DNA from: Leifsonia sp. Root227
GTDB taxonomy: Bacteria; Actinomycetota; Actinomycetes; Actinomycetales; Microbacteriaceae
Direction: 5' to 3'
Assembly (NCBI RefSeq): GCF_001428745.1
Contig: NZ_LMIO01000003.1
Span: 1-64,000 of the forward strand
DNA: 64,000 nucleotides
The notes below the pieces were generated by a model, which made no database searches, was not told where the DNA came from, and worked only from the letters and a program-made list of their open reading frames with translations. Position numbers and translations under genes: made by a program. Positions 34,415-44,970 of the stretch are shown here, one piece after another; the stretch's first letter is position 1, and each line of letters opens with the position of its first letter.

Positions 34415-35317
34415 TCACGGGGTGGCCGCGAACCCGATGGCGAGCAGGTTGACCGTGTACTGGGACACCATGAACGCCCGGTACGGTCGTCGTCTGGAGC
34501 GCCTGTCCGTGCCCGTTCGCCTGAGCGAGAGGGCGCAGACGACGACGGCGCACGGGCCGAGGGCGACGAGCGAGAGCAGCACGGGATACAGGACGGCAGC
34601 GAGGACGGCCGCAACGCCGATCGTCGCCGAGCCCACCGCGACGACGCGTCGCGCAGAGCGATCCCCGATGACGATCGGCAGGGTGCGTCGTCCGGCGATC
34701 CTGTCCCCGATGGCGTCGCCGAAGTCTTTCGCGTGCCCGACCACGGCGATCCAGAGCGCCATGACGATGGCGAACACCGGCACGGCGGGCGCGATCGTCC
34801 CGTGGAACGCCTCCGCCCCTGCCAGGTAGGTGAGCAGACCGCCCGCCGCGGCGACGGTGAGGGCGGGCACAGCCCATCGTTTCGCTGCGTGCGCACCGAG
34901 CGAGTACGCGAATCCGAGCGACAGCATCATCACCACGAGCAGCACGAAGACCACGCTGATGCGAACGGCGATGCTGACGGACGCAGCGGTGAGTACCACG
35001 CACCACGACACCGCGGCGTGCTCGGTCAGCACTCCGGAGGCGAGCGGACGGTGCGACCCGTTCGCCCGGTCTCCTGCGATGTCGCTGATGCCGTTCACCA
35101 GGTACACGGCCCACACGGCCAGGAACCAGGATGTGGCCCCTGCGATCGCTTTGACGACGGCGATCTCTCCGCTGAACGCGAGCATTCCGCCCACCAGAAA
35201 CCGCAGGTTGAAGACCCAGAGCACGACGGGCCGTGCTTCGGTGTACGACCACCGGAGGGTACGCAGAAAGCCAAGAGGCCCGCCCGGCGATGCGCGAGCC
35301 CCGAGAGTTCGGGTCAC
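34415..35317 (-). CDS. UbiA family prenyltransferase
   Basis: A 300-residue integral membrane enzyme with about 8-9 helices. The two Asp-rich motifs that bind prenyl diphosphate through magnesium are NGISDIAGD (about residue 75) and KDFGDAIGD (about 190). UbiA enzymes transfer prenyl groups to aromatic or lipid acceptors in the membrane. Placement 31 bases ahead of a histidine kinase/response regulator pair suggests that the two-component system controls, or responds to, its product. The acceptor is unknown; no other quinone or carotenoid gene is nearby. Confidence 0.85.
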   Translation of the reverse strand: MTRTLGARASPGGPLGFLRTLRWSYTEARPVVLWVFNLRFLVGGMLAFSGEIAVVKAIAGATSWFLAVWAVYLVNGISDIAGDRANGSHRPLASGVLTEHAAVSWCVVLTAASVSIAVRISVVFVLLVVMMLSLGFAYSLGAHAAKRWAVPALTVAAAGGLLTYLAGAEAFHGTIAPAVPVFAIVMALWIAVVGHAKDFGDAIGDRIAGRRTLPIVIGDRSARRVVAVGSATIGVAAVLAAVLYPVLLSLVALGPCAVVVCALSLRRTGTDRRSRRRPYRAFMVSQYTVNLLAIGFAATP

Positions 35318-35365
35318 CCGCTCATCATGCGTAGCCTCGCGTCCGAAGCACGATGCCCAGGACTA

Positions 35366-35417
35366 CGACCAAAGTCACATCTTTTGCCGCCAACGGGGCC
35401 AGAGATGCGACCAAAGT
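35366..35417. promoter_or_regulatory. Pair of direct repeats upstream of the UbiA-kinase-regulator operon
   Basis: CGACCAAAGT occurs at 35366-35375 and 35408-35417, exactly 42 bases apart (four helical turns), 49-100 bases before the UbiA start. GACCAAAGTC at the first copy is partly palindromic. This is a candidate site for the LuxR-type response regulator. A weaker inverted repeat (CCGTAG..CTACGG, 35428-35449) lies next to it. Confidence 0.45.
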
Positions 35418-35540
35418 GCCATATCCGCCGTAGAAGGAGGCTCCTACGGTCTAAGGGAGTGACTTATTCGGCTTCGTCACTCAGGCACCGATGGCGTACG
35501 TCTCGGGTGGCGCACGCGCGTCGCGCCTTATGGGGGGAGC

Positions 35541-35576
35541 GGTCAGACACTGGGTGAATACACCCGGTGTCTGACC
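35541..35576. terminator. Strong hairpin after the DUF5937-HTH gene
   Basis: GGTCAGACAC-T-GGGTG pairs with CACCC-G-GTGTCTGACC around AATA: a 16-base stem with a single T-G wobble. It lies 22 bases after the stop of the minus-strand regulator gene and has no T-tract, as often in high-GC genomes. Confidence 0.75.
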
Positions 35577-35598
35577 GGGGGCGCACCGGCCGAATCGG

Positions 35599-36690
35599 TC
35601 ACCGCAGCAGTGCGTCGATCATGTCCCTGCCGAGCCGTGCGGCCGTGACGATGTCGAACGCGTAGACGACGTATCGACCGTTTCTCGTCGTCGTCAGGAA
35701 GCCGGCGTCTTTCAGGATCGCGAGGTGGCGAGACACCTCCGGGGCGCTGAGGCCCCACGCCTCTGCCAGGTCGGCCGTCGTATGCGGCCCGCGGATCAGG
35801 CTGCGCGCGAGCCGGAGCCTGACCGGGTTGTCGAGCGCGCGCAGCCGCTGCGCGATGGCGTCGACCGTGGCAGCCGCCCCCGGCGTCTGGCCGGCGGCGA
35901 ACGGGTACTGGATCACCGGCTTCTAGCCGGGGGCGTGCACCACGAGCAGGTGCGGGTGGCCGAGCGCGCTGGGCAGGAAGGTGATGCCGCGCTCGTCCGC
36001 CGTCGTCGCATTGTCCTGCAGCTTGTCGACCACGATGCGCGTCTCGTCGTCGTCGACCGACACCGCAGGCGACACGGAGCCGAGCATCCGTCGCAGTCCT
36101 GAGGTGGCGAGCACGTCCTTCTTGAGGCGTGCGTCTGAGGCGAGCCGGGGGAGGAGCTGGGTCCAGGCCTCTGCGAAGAACGCGGCGTTGCAGTCCTCGA
36201 GCAGGCGGCGCACGCGGGCGCGTGCAAAGGGCGGATCGTCGAGCACGACATCGACGAAGCCGATCTGCCGCTGGCCGCGCGCGATGGCGCGCTCCCTGGC
36301 GAGGTCTCGCGCTGCCGGGTCCACCAGCGGCGATCCGAGCTCGCGGAACAGGGGCACCGTGCCGCAGCTGCTGGTGAGGAGGGCTGCGGACACCCAGGTC
36401 TCGTCGTCGAGCGCGTCGACCGCGTCCAGTTCCTCGGCCAGCGTCGCGCCCGGCTCCGACGGCAGGAGCATGTCTGCGCGGGATGTCCGCCACAGGTAGT
36501 CGGCGTCGATGAGTCTGTCCAGGAGGTCCGGTTCGATCGCCCCGGTCACCGAAGCGACCCATCCACTGTGGGCAGGGTGGTGCGTCGGCTCGACGAGCAG
36601 GTGGATGGCGGACCCCAGTTCGGCGAGCGGCGACGGCGCGATCCGGAATTGCTCGGTCTGCACTCTGCTCACATCGATGGACACGCTCAT
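35599..36690 (-). pseudogene. DUF5937-ArsR-type HTH regulator interrupted by an in-frame TAG
   Basis: Two open frames, 36690-35923 (255 residues, DUF5937-like, from MSVSIDVSRV to LLVVHAPG) and 35916-35599 (105 residues, ArsR-type HTH with TTADLAEAWGLSAPEVSRHLAILKDAGFL), are in the same reading frame. Only the codons TAG AAG CCG separate them. In this family both domains are normally one protein of about 360 residues. The junction reads APG-stop-KP-VIQYP, and TGG to TAG would be a single change. Either the gene is inactivated, or the HTH part is made separately from the GTG at 35916, or the stop is read through, or the base is a sequencing error. Confidence 0.8.
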
Positions 36691-37039
36691 GGCATCATCC
36701 TTGCGCGGCAGGGCGGGCGGCGCACTGTCGATTGACGATTTCCGTCAATCGGCGCGCAGGCGCAGAGGGACCTGCGTCATCGTGGCGGTATGACGATCAG
36801 ACCAGCCGGATTCCCCGCTCGCACCCCGACCGCGCTTCCTGCCTGGTGCACTGCGATCCTGCACCGGATGCGGCACCGCGGCAGCAGCGGACGTCGTGGC
36901 GCCGGACATGACGGCGCCGGACGAGACGGCGCCGGACGTTCCGGGCGAGCCGCCAGGCTGGCGGAGCGCCTGGACCGCGCAGAGGCCGTCCGCGCCGAGG
37001 CAGAGCGGCGCAGGATGTGGCTCTGACCTCGCTGGGCGC
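36691..37039. other. Intergenic region with a 15-base tandem repeat and a doubtful small ORF
   Basis: No convincing gene. A plus-strand frame 36790-37026 (78 codons) has no clear ribosome site and only moderate coding bias; its C-terminal end (AARLAERLDRAEAVRAEAERR) could form a coiled coil. Bases 36898-36942 hold three 15-base repeats starting GGCGCCGGAC, which in that frame would encode GAGHD, GAGRD and GAGRS. The promoter of the DUF5937 gene must lie near 36700. Confidence 0.4.
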
Positions 37040-39415
<2,376 letters not shown>

Positions 39416-39488
39416 GGTGCGATCTCCATCTTTCTGGCTGTGCGCATCATCCTAGGGGCCGCAGGAATACTCGCATTCATCGGTTCGA

Positions 39489-39546
39489 CGAGATACCAGT
39501 ACCGGTCGCGAACCGCCCGGGATGCGCGGAAGTTACTGGTATCTCG
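39489..39546. repeat. 58-base structured intergenic repeat, copy 1
   Basis: Perfect 13-base inverted arms (CGAGATACCAGTA and its complement) enclose a 32-base centre containing CCCGGGATGCGC. A second copy of exactly the same length, 47 of 58 bases identical, is at 51898-51955. This copy lies in the divergent promoter region of the UvrA and PLD-like genes. Confidence 0.8.
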
Positions 39547-39571
39547 CCGCGCGGCGGAGTAAGCCGGGGGT

Positions 39572-41155
39572 ATGCGTAAGCTTCCCGCCGACAGGATCGC
39601 ATCCGTCATCCGCAGTCACCTGGACGCGTTCCGGGTTCCTGGTGCGCTCAGCGTGCGGCCGGGGTATCTGCTGACGGACGGGTGGATCACCGATCAGCCT
39701 GCCATCGTGGTGACGGCGGCGCGGGGTGCGCAGCTCGCCGACCTGCGGGCGGCGCTGCCCGGGGAGGTCGACGGGTTCCCCGTCGACGTGCGGGTGGCCT
39801 CCGCTGCCAAGCAGCAGTCGCTGAGCGAGCCTGCCGCGTACGCGCGCACGGCCGGTCCGGCGCCCGACCGCGGCTCCGTGCCGGAGTTCGACGACGAACT
39901 CGACCTGACCGGCGCATCCGGTGGGGTCGGCGCGGTCGTACCTCACGTCGCGTTCGCTGCCGCCGCGAAACCTCAGCTCGCGTACACGCCCCCGGCGGGC
40001 GCCACGCTCTCCCCGGTCTCCGGCACCATGACCGTGACCCTGAGCGCGAGCCCGGACTCCGGCTGGCCGACCCTCGGCGCGTTCCTCTCCGGCGTGCGCG
40101 AGACCCTCACGATCGGCCTCTACGACTTCACCTCGCGGCACATCCTGCAGACCGTCGAGACGGAGCTCGCCGGTAAGACCGTGCGCCTCGTCCTGGACCA
40201 CCCGGCCAAGAATCCGACGGCCGACCAGACCGACGAGCAGACCGTCGCCGCCCTCACGGCTGCCTTCGGCGAACACCTCGCCAACGCCTGGGCGCTGGAC
40301 AGGATGGACCCGCTCTCCGCCGCCTGGATCTTCCCGTCCGCCTACCACATCAACGTCGCTGTGCGGGATTCGTCGGCCGTCTGGCTGTCCAGCGGCAACT
40401 GGAACAACTCGAACCAGCCCGACATCGACCCAGTGAATACGCCGGGCGACGCGGACGCGGCGCGCGACGGCGACCGCGACTGGCACGTCGTCATCGAGAA
40501 CGAGCACCTCGCGCGCACCTTCGAGGCGTTCCTGCTCAACGACCTCGCCGTCGCAGCGGCGCACCAGGCCGCCGCACCGGCTCCGGTTCCGGCGCCAGCT
40601 CTGCTCGCGCCCCTCGCGACCACCCCGCCGTACCAGCGGTTCTTCGCCGCAGACACCCACCGCCGTCGGCTCACGGTGACCCCGCTGCTCACCCCGGACG
40701 CCGGCAGCTATGCCCCGCACATCCTGGACCTCATCCGGAGCGCCACGACGTCGCTGCTGATGCAGTTCCAGTACATCGAACTGCCGAAGACGGTCACAGC
40801 GGCCGCCGCCGATTTCGTCGCGCTCGTCCGCGCGGTGGTGGAGCGGCAGGATGCGGGGGTCGACGTGCGCATCATCATGAGCCAGTTCGAGACGGCCGGG
40901 TACCTGGAGAAGCTGCAGGCGGAGGGCCTCGAGGTCGTGAACAGGGTGAAGCTGCAGAACAACGTGCACAACAAGGGGATCGTGGTGGACGGAAGGGCGG
41001 CGCTCGTCAGCAGTCAGAACTGGTCGCCTGCCGGCACGCTGACCAACCGGGATGCCGGCGTCATCCTGGAGAACGCCGAGATCGCCGCATACTTCACCGG
41101 CCTCTTCGAGCACGACTGGTCGGTGCTCGCCTCGCGCACCGTCGCGCCCGACTGA
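39572..41155 (+). CDS. Phospholipase D-like domain protein
   Basis: A 527-residue soluble protein with two PLD halves. The C-terminal half has an intact HKD motif, VHNKGIVVDG with SSQNWS after it (about residues 470-490). The N-terminal half has the matching framework YHINVAVRD followed by SSGNWNNSN, but Asn replaces the catalytic Lys. PLD enzymes normally use both halves, so activity may be altered or supplied by dimerisation. An Ala/Pro linker (about 330-350) separates the halves. No signal peptide is seen. Possible roles are nuclease or phosphodiesterase. An ECF sigma gene follows after 70 bases. Confidence 0.8.
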   Translation: MRKLPADRIASVIRSHLDAFRVPGALSVRPGYLLTDGWITDQPAIVVTAARGAQLADLRAALPGEVDGFPVDVRVASAAKQQSLSEPAAYARTAGPAPDRGSVPEFDDELDLTGASGGVGAVVPHVAFAAAAKPQLAYTPPAGATLSPVSGTMTVTLSASPDSGWPTLGAFLSGVRETLTIGLYDFTSRHILQTVETELAGKTVRLVLDHPAKNPTADQTDEQTVAALTAAFGEHLANAWALDRMDPLSAAWIFPSAYHINVAVRDSSAVWLSSGNWNNSNQPDIDPVNTPGDADAARDGDRDWHVVIENEHLARTFEAFLLNDLAVAAAHQAAAPAPVPAPALLAPLATTPPYQRFFAADTHRRRLTVTPLLTPDAGSYAPHILDLIRSATTSLLMQFQYIELPKTVTAAAADFVALVRAVVERQDAGVDVRIIMSQFETAGYLEKLQAEGLEVVNRVKLQNNVHNKGIVVDGRAALVSSQNWSPAGTLTNRDAGVILENAEIAAYFTGLFEHDWSVLASRTVAPD

Positions 41156-41225
41156 CGGCGGCGAGGAAAAGCGAGGAAAAGGGAAGAAGGGGGAACCGAT
41201 CGCGCCGTCGCGGACATTCCACAGT

Positions 41226-41804
41226 GTGAGCGAACTCTCCGACGACGAGGCCGATTGGGCTCTGGCCGTGCACGGCGACGGCGAAGCGTTCGGTCGCGTC
41301 TTCGACCGTCATCGCGACCGCGTGCGCCGGCACAGCCTGCGCCTCGTCCCCGACGTCGGCGACGCGGAGGATGTCGTCGCCGTCACCTTCCTCGAAGCCT
41401 GGCGCAAGCGGGACGCCGTCCGCTTCGTCAACGGGTCGATGCTGCCGTGGCTGCTGGTGACGGCGACCAACGCAGCTCGCAACCTGTCGCGCGCGCACCG
41501 CAGGCACCGCATCCTCCTCGACCGGCTCCCCCCGCCCGTCCCTCACCCCGACCACGCCGAAACCTTCGACGACGGCCCGGCCACCGCAGCGCTGCTCCGG
41601 TTGTCGGCTGCCGATCAGCAGGTGATCGCGCTCTGCGTGCTGCACGGGTACTCGGAGGCGGACGCGGCAGCAGCGCTCGGTGTCGCCCCTGGAACCGTGA
41701 AATCGCGTCTGTCGCGAGCGAAGTCCCGCTTGGCCCGTCGTCTCGGCGAGAACGACGGCGCCTCCACACGCACCATCAGAGGGGAGACCTCCCATGAGTA
41801 CTGA
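41226..41804 (+). CDS. ECF-type RNA polymerase sigma factor
   Basis: A 192-residue sigma-70 family factor with region 2 (FGRVFDRHRDRVRRHSLRLV, DAEDVVAVTFLEAWRKRDAVRF) and region 4 (LSAADQQVIALCVLHGYSEADAAAALGVAPGTVKSRLSRAKSRL). The GTG at 41226 is used; upstream codons run into the PLD-gene end. Its stop overlaps the next gene by 11 bases, so a membrane protein and then a microprotein are made from the same message. The membrane neighbour is the natural candidate for a regulator of its activity. Confidence 0.88.
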   Translation: MSELSDDEADWALAVHGDGEAFGRVFDRHRDRVRRHSLRLVPDVGDAEDVVAVTFLEAWRKRDAVRFVNGSMLPWLLVTATNAARNLSRAHRRHRILLDRLPPPVPHPDHAETFDDGPATAALLRLSAADQQVIALCVLHGYSEADAAAALGVAPGTVKSRLSRAKSRLARRLGENDGASTRTIRGETSHEY

Positions 41805-42699
41805 GCTGGCCGCCGACCGGGACACCGCACTGCGGGCCGTCCTGGTCGAGACGTCCGCGGAGGAGGGGCGCCGAGCACCTCGTCGCCGTCGTCGATGGAT
41901 GCTCGGCGTCGGCGCGTTCGCGCTCGCCGGGGCGTTGACCGGCGCCGCTATCACGACCACGGCCATCGCGAGCGCAGACCAGGCGAACAGGGTGTTCCGG
42001 CTCGGGGCCGCCGCCGAGCAGCAGGTGAAGACCCACGGCATCCTGCTCGGCGCTCCTGTCGTCGCGGACGCCTCCGGCACGGCTCGCCTGGCGCTCCGCA
42101 GCGCGCCGCCGGGGGCGACACGGCTGGCGGTCTCGCTCGAGTGCTTCGACGACGGCCAGGTGGTGGCCTCCGTCGCCGGTGTCTCCGAGACGGTCGACTG
42201 CTCCGTCGATACGCCGGCCGTGACCGAGCTGTCCGCCCCTGTCGGGCCGCAGCAGACCGTGACCGTCGCGGCGGCTGCGGGCGGCCGCATCCTGGCGTGG
42301 GCGTCGTGGATGCGCGACCGGCCGGTGCCCGCGGCGTCTGCGCAGCAGAACGCCGACCTTTCCGACGGACGCGTCACCCATGCGGAGTATCTGGCCGCGT
42401 ACAGCCGCTACGCCGGATGCATGGCGGAGGCCGGCTACCCGATGGCTCCCGTCACCGGGGCGCCTCCGTTCGTCTTCTACGCCGTCCCCGACGCCGCGGT
42501 CGACGCTGGGGCGGATGGCACCTGTTACGCCCGGGAGTTCGCTCAGGTCGACAGGGCGTGGCAGTCCACGCTCTCCGACCTCGACGTCACCTGCCTGGCC
42601 GAGCACGGCGTGGACGGCGCGCGGCTGAGCATCGAGCAGCAGCTCGCCGAGCTTCGGCGCCTGGGGCTGCTGCAGGCGTGCCTCCCGAGCCAGGAATGA
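41794..42699 (+). CDS. Single-pass membrane protein of the ECF sigma operon
   Basis: A 301-residue protein: a cytoplasmic Arg-rich N-terminus (RRAPRRRRR, residues 26-34), one membrane helix (WMLGVGAFALAGALTGAAI, about 36-54) and a 245-residue outer domain with six Cys that could form disulfides (for example YSRYAGCMAEAGYP and VTCLAEHGV). No zinc-type anti-sigma motif (HxxxCxxC) is seen in the short cytoplasmic part. It may sense the envelope and hold the sigma factor, but that rests only on gene order. The stop lies in the first unit of a 17-base tandem repeat. Confidence 0.75.
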   Translation: MSTELAADRDTALRAVLVETSAEEGRRAPRRRRRWMLGVGAFALAGALTGAAITTTAIASADQANRVFRLGAAAEQQVKTHGILLGAPVVADASGTARLALRSAPPGATRLAVSLECFDDGQVVASVAGVSETVDCSVDTPAVTELSAPVGPQQTVTVAAAAGGRILAWASWMRDRPVPAASAQQNADLSDGRVTHAEYLAAYSRYAGCMAEAGYPMAPVTGAPPFVFYAVPDAAVDAGADGTCYAREFAQVDRAWQSTLSDLDVTCLAEHGVDGARLSIEQQLAELRRLGLLQACLPSQE

Positions 42700-42762
42700 A
42701 CGACGCCGAGGAATGAACGACGCCCAGGAATGAACGACGCCCCGTAACGAACGACCACCGAG
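42695..42762 (+). repeat. 17-base tandem repeat with a stop in every frame
   Basis: Three near-identical 17-base units starting AATGAACGACGCC (42695, 42712, 42729) and a fourth degenerate one (42746). Each of the first three contains TGA, and because 17 is not a multiple of three the stops fall in all three frames. It separates the membrane-protein gene from the microprotein gene. Confidence 0.75.
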
Positions 42763-42771
42763 AGGAACATC

Positions 42772-42894
42772 ATGAACACATCGCGTGAGCACGGCCGCAG
42801 CACCCCGATCGACCCCGGGGCGCCTGACCTTCCGCCGACCCAGCCCATCGACATGACCTGGCTGCTCGCCGACGCGCTGCGCGGCTCCGACTGA
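42772..42894 (+). CDS. Microprotein, 40 residues, end of the sigma operon
   Basis: A short frame from ATG 42772 to TGA 42892-42894, with a good GAGAGGAA ribosome site 5 bases before the start. The peptide begins MNTSREHGRSTPIDPG and ends DMTWLLADALRGSD. The Pro-rich middle (DLPPTQPID) followed by a short amphipathic helix looks like a binding peptide. It has no signal or membrane segment. A stem-loop terminator starts within its last codons. I know of no family; it might bind the sigma factor or the membrane protein. Confidence 0.6.
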   Translation: MNTSREHGRSTPIDPGAPDLPPTQPIDMTWLLADALRGSD

Positions 42895-42909
42895 CCGTTC
42901 AGCCGGAGC
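42884..42909. terminator. Bidirectional hairpin containing both stop codons
   Basis: GCTCCG-A-CTGA pairs with TCAG-C-CGGAGC around CCGT: ten pairs and one mismatch. The TGA of the microprotein and the TGA of the convergent DUF6807 gene are the two strands of the inner stem. Confidence 0.6.
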
Positions 42910-43717
42910 GGCGGGTGTCGTCTCCGTCGAGCACCACGAGCCGCGCGCGGAGGCACCAGCCATCGCCCGGCTTCACCTGCACCTCGATCGTGTCGAACGG
43001 CGCAGGCCCGAACCCCGGGTACTCCATCGAGCGCACGAACCAGGAGGACGTGTCGGCGGTCGCCAGGCGCACGGTCGCCGCCCCGTCCGGCCTGGTCAGT
43101 GCGAGCGACCTCGCGCGCTCGCCGAGGAAGTCGTCGGCCGGTCCCGACCTCCCGTCGTCCGCCGTGGCCGTCGCGCCGCGGAACTCCGGCGCCGCCCGGA
43201 AGAACAGACCGCCGTATCCCGCGCCGGCGCGTCCGTTGGTGGCAGGGCTTCCCAGCGTCAGCGGCGATGGCACGTGGATGCGCGACTCCCAGTCCAGCGT
43301 CCAGCCCCGCTCCTCCTCCGCGAACGCGAGCGCGCGGTCCTCGGTCGCGAGCCGTTCTCCGTCTGCGTCGAGCCACGCGACGGTCGAGACGATGGCCCCA
43401 GCCGCATCCACCTGGATGCTCTCGGTGCGCATCGAGCCGTTGTCGCCCCTGTCGAGGTATGCGCCGGTCGCGCGGTCCCAGCTGCGCCCTCCCCACAGGT
43501 TCGCCCGTCCGGCGTTCGGCAGCGCCAGCGAGAACCCGTGGTGCCAGGAGTGGTCGCTCGGGCGGAAGTCGGCCACCGGCATGCCCGCCGCCGTCGTGAT
43601 CGGGTACAGGTACGGTCGCGGCGACTCGGACGCCGGCGTGGCCGGCGCGAACACGTAGCGGGCGACGCGCTGCGCCCCCAGCGCGATGTCGACACCGGAC
43701 GCGTCGCGGGTGGCCAT
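42899..43717 (-). CDS. DUF6807 (PmoA-like) family protein
   Basis: A 272-residue protein of the family often called PmoA, which has no relation to methane monooxygenase chemistry. The hallmark is PYLYPITTAAGMPVADFRPSDHSWHHGFSLALPNAG, followed by NLWGGRSWDR and, later, GYGGLFFRAAPEF. The fold is a beta-sandwich related to carbohydrate-binding or galactose-mutarotase-like domains. It is regularly found beside Gfo/Idh oxidoreductases and sugar transporters, as here. Function is unknown. The ATG at 43717 shares one base with the previous stop; a GTG at 43726 is possible. Last gene of the operon. Confidence 0.8.
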   Translation of the reverse strand: MATRDASGVDIALGAQRVARYVFAPATPASESPRPYLYPITTAAGMPVADFRPSDHSWHHGFSLALPNAGRANLWGGRSWDRATGAYLDRGDNGSMRTESIQVDAAGAIVSTVAWLDADGERLATEDRALAFAEEERGWTLDWESRIHVPSPLTLGSPATNGRAGAGYGGLFFRAAPEFRGATATADDGRSGPADDFLGERARSLALTRPDGAATVRLATADTSSWFVRSMEYPGFGPAPFDTIEVQVKPGDGWCLRARLVVLDGDDTRRSG

Positions 43718-44970
43718 CAGCGCCACGGCAGCCCGTCCAGTTCTCCGAAGAGGCGTTGTGTCTCGACAGCGCGGCGCACCGCGGCCTCCGCGTCGGCGAG
43801 CACCGGGCGCCTCGACGGTCCGAGCCCGTCCCAGGTGACATGACCGGCATCGATCGGCGCGACGGGGGCATCTCCGACAGTCTCGATGACGCGCACGAAA
43901 CCGCCCGTCGCGGACAGCGGCGAGAGCAGGGCGACGCCGTCGCGCCTGGCATCGATCAGGTTCTCCAGCAGGTCACGGCGGCCGTACTGCCGTTCCTCGG
44001 TGCGGCCGTCGCTCGTCGCCACTGTCAGGCGGTCGGTGGTGTACGACAGGGTCGCCTCGCCGGCTGTGCCTCGCACCAGGATGGTCGGCTCGGCTTCGAC
44101 GGGGCCGGCGAGCGTGAACGCGCAGGTGATGGCGCCGCCGAACGACGTCGCCCCCTGCACTGAGGGCCGCACCCGGATGGTGGAGGTGTCGTCGACCTCG
44201 ATCGGGTTCACCCTGCGCAGGTCGGTCTCGATGGTGCCGATGGCCTCCGGCGAGTTCCAGCCGGCGATGCGCAGGCAGGTCATCACTGCGTGGGCGAACG
44301 GGTTGGCCACCGCGCCGTCAGCCACCCTGGCACCGTCCAGGATCCGGCGGCCCGCCCAGCGGGCCCGCGTCCAGTACCCGCGGGGCCGCGTCCACGACCC
44401 CGCAGCGCCGATCGAGCGGATGTCGCCGAGCGCACCGGCGTCGATCAGCCGGAGCAGCTCCGCGAGCGCGCCGGACCCGAGACTCTGGAAGCCGACCTGC
44501 ACCAGGCCGCCGGTCTCTCCGATCACCGCCTCCAGCCGTGCGAAGGTGGCGAGCTCCGTGACGGGAGGCTTCTCCAGCAGCACGTCCGCGCCCGCGCGCA
44601 GCGCGGCGGCGGCGAGCGTGGCGTGCGTGTGCAGCGGGGTCGCCACGATGACGATGTCCACCGGGATGCTCCCGAGCAGCTCGTCGATGTGGTCCAGCCG
44701 AACGGGCAGCCTGTCCTCCGGCACCCGCACGCCGTCGCGCACGAGCGGTCCGCGCGCCGGGTCGACCAGGGCGACGAGCTCGACCAGGCCGCGGTCCTCG
44801 AGCGCCAGCGCGTTCAGGATGTGCGCGGTGCCGTAGCCCTGCACGCCCACCACGGCGACGCGGGCGGGAGGGGCGGCTGCGGTTGCCCCGGTTGCTGTGC
44901 GTGCCGCGGGTGCAGCGCGTGCTCCAGCGCGGGATGCGGTCGCCCCGTCTCGCGAGTCCGTCGCGCTCAC
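43717..44970 (-). CDS. Gfo/Idh/MocA family oxidoreductase
   Basis: A 417-residue NAD(P)-dependent dehydrogenase. A 35-residue Ala/Arg/Thr-rich leader precedes the Rossmann strand VAVVGVQGYGTAHI. The catalytic Lys lies in LEKPPVTELA. The C-terminal domain has NPFAHAVMTCLRIAG and DGALLS-type loop features usual in the family. The GTG start overlaps the stop of the preceding gene (GTGA). Its pairing with the DUF6807 protein and a toroid-like protein suggests oxidation of a sugar released or modified by them. Confidence 0.88.
   Translation of the reverse strand: MSATDSRDGATASRAGARAAPAARTATGATAAAPPARVAVVGVQGYGTAHILNALALEDRGLVELVALVDPARGPLVRDGVRVPEDRLPVRLDHIDELLGSIPVDIVIVATPLHTHATLAAAALRAGADVLLEKPPVTELATFARLEAVIGETGGLVQVGFQSLGSGALAELLRLIDAGALGDIRSIGAAGSWTRPRGYWTRARWAGRRILDGARVADGAVANPFAHAVMTCLRIAGWNSPEAIGTIETDLRRVNPIEVDDTSTIRVRPSVQGATSFGGAITCAFTLAGPVEAEPTILVRGTAGEATLSYTTDRLTVATSDGRTEERQYGRRDLLENLIDARRDGVALLSPLSATGGFVRVIETVGDAPVAPIDAGHVTWDGLGPSRRPVLADAEAAVRRAVETQRLFGELDGLPWR

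Noticed and set aside
39533..41113. 526-codon minus-strand frame opposite the PLD-like gene
   Set aside because: Shadow of the PLD-like coding sequence; low-complexity composition and no ribosome site.
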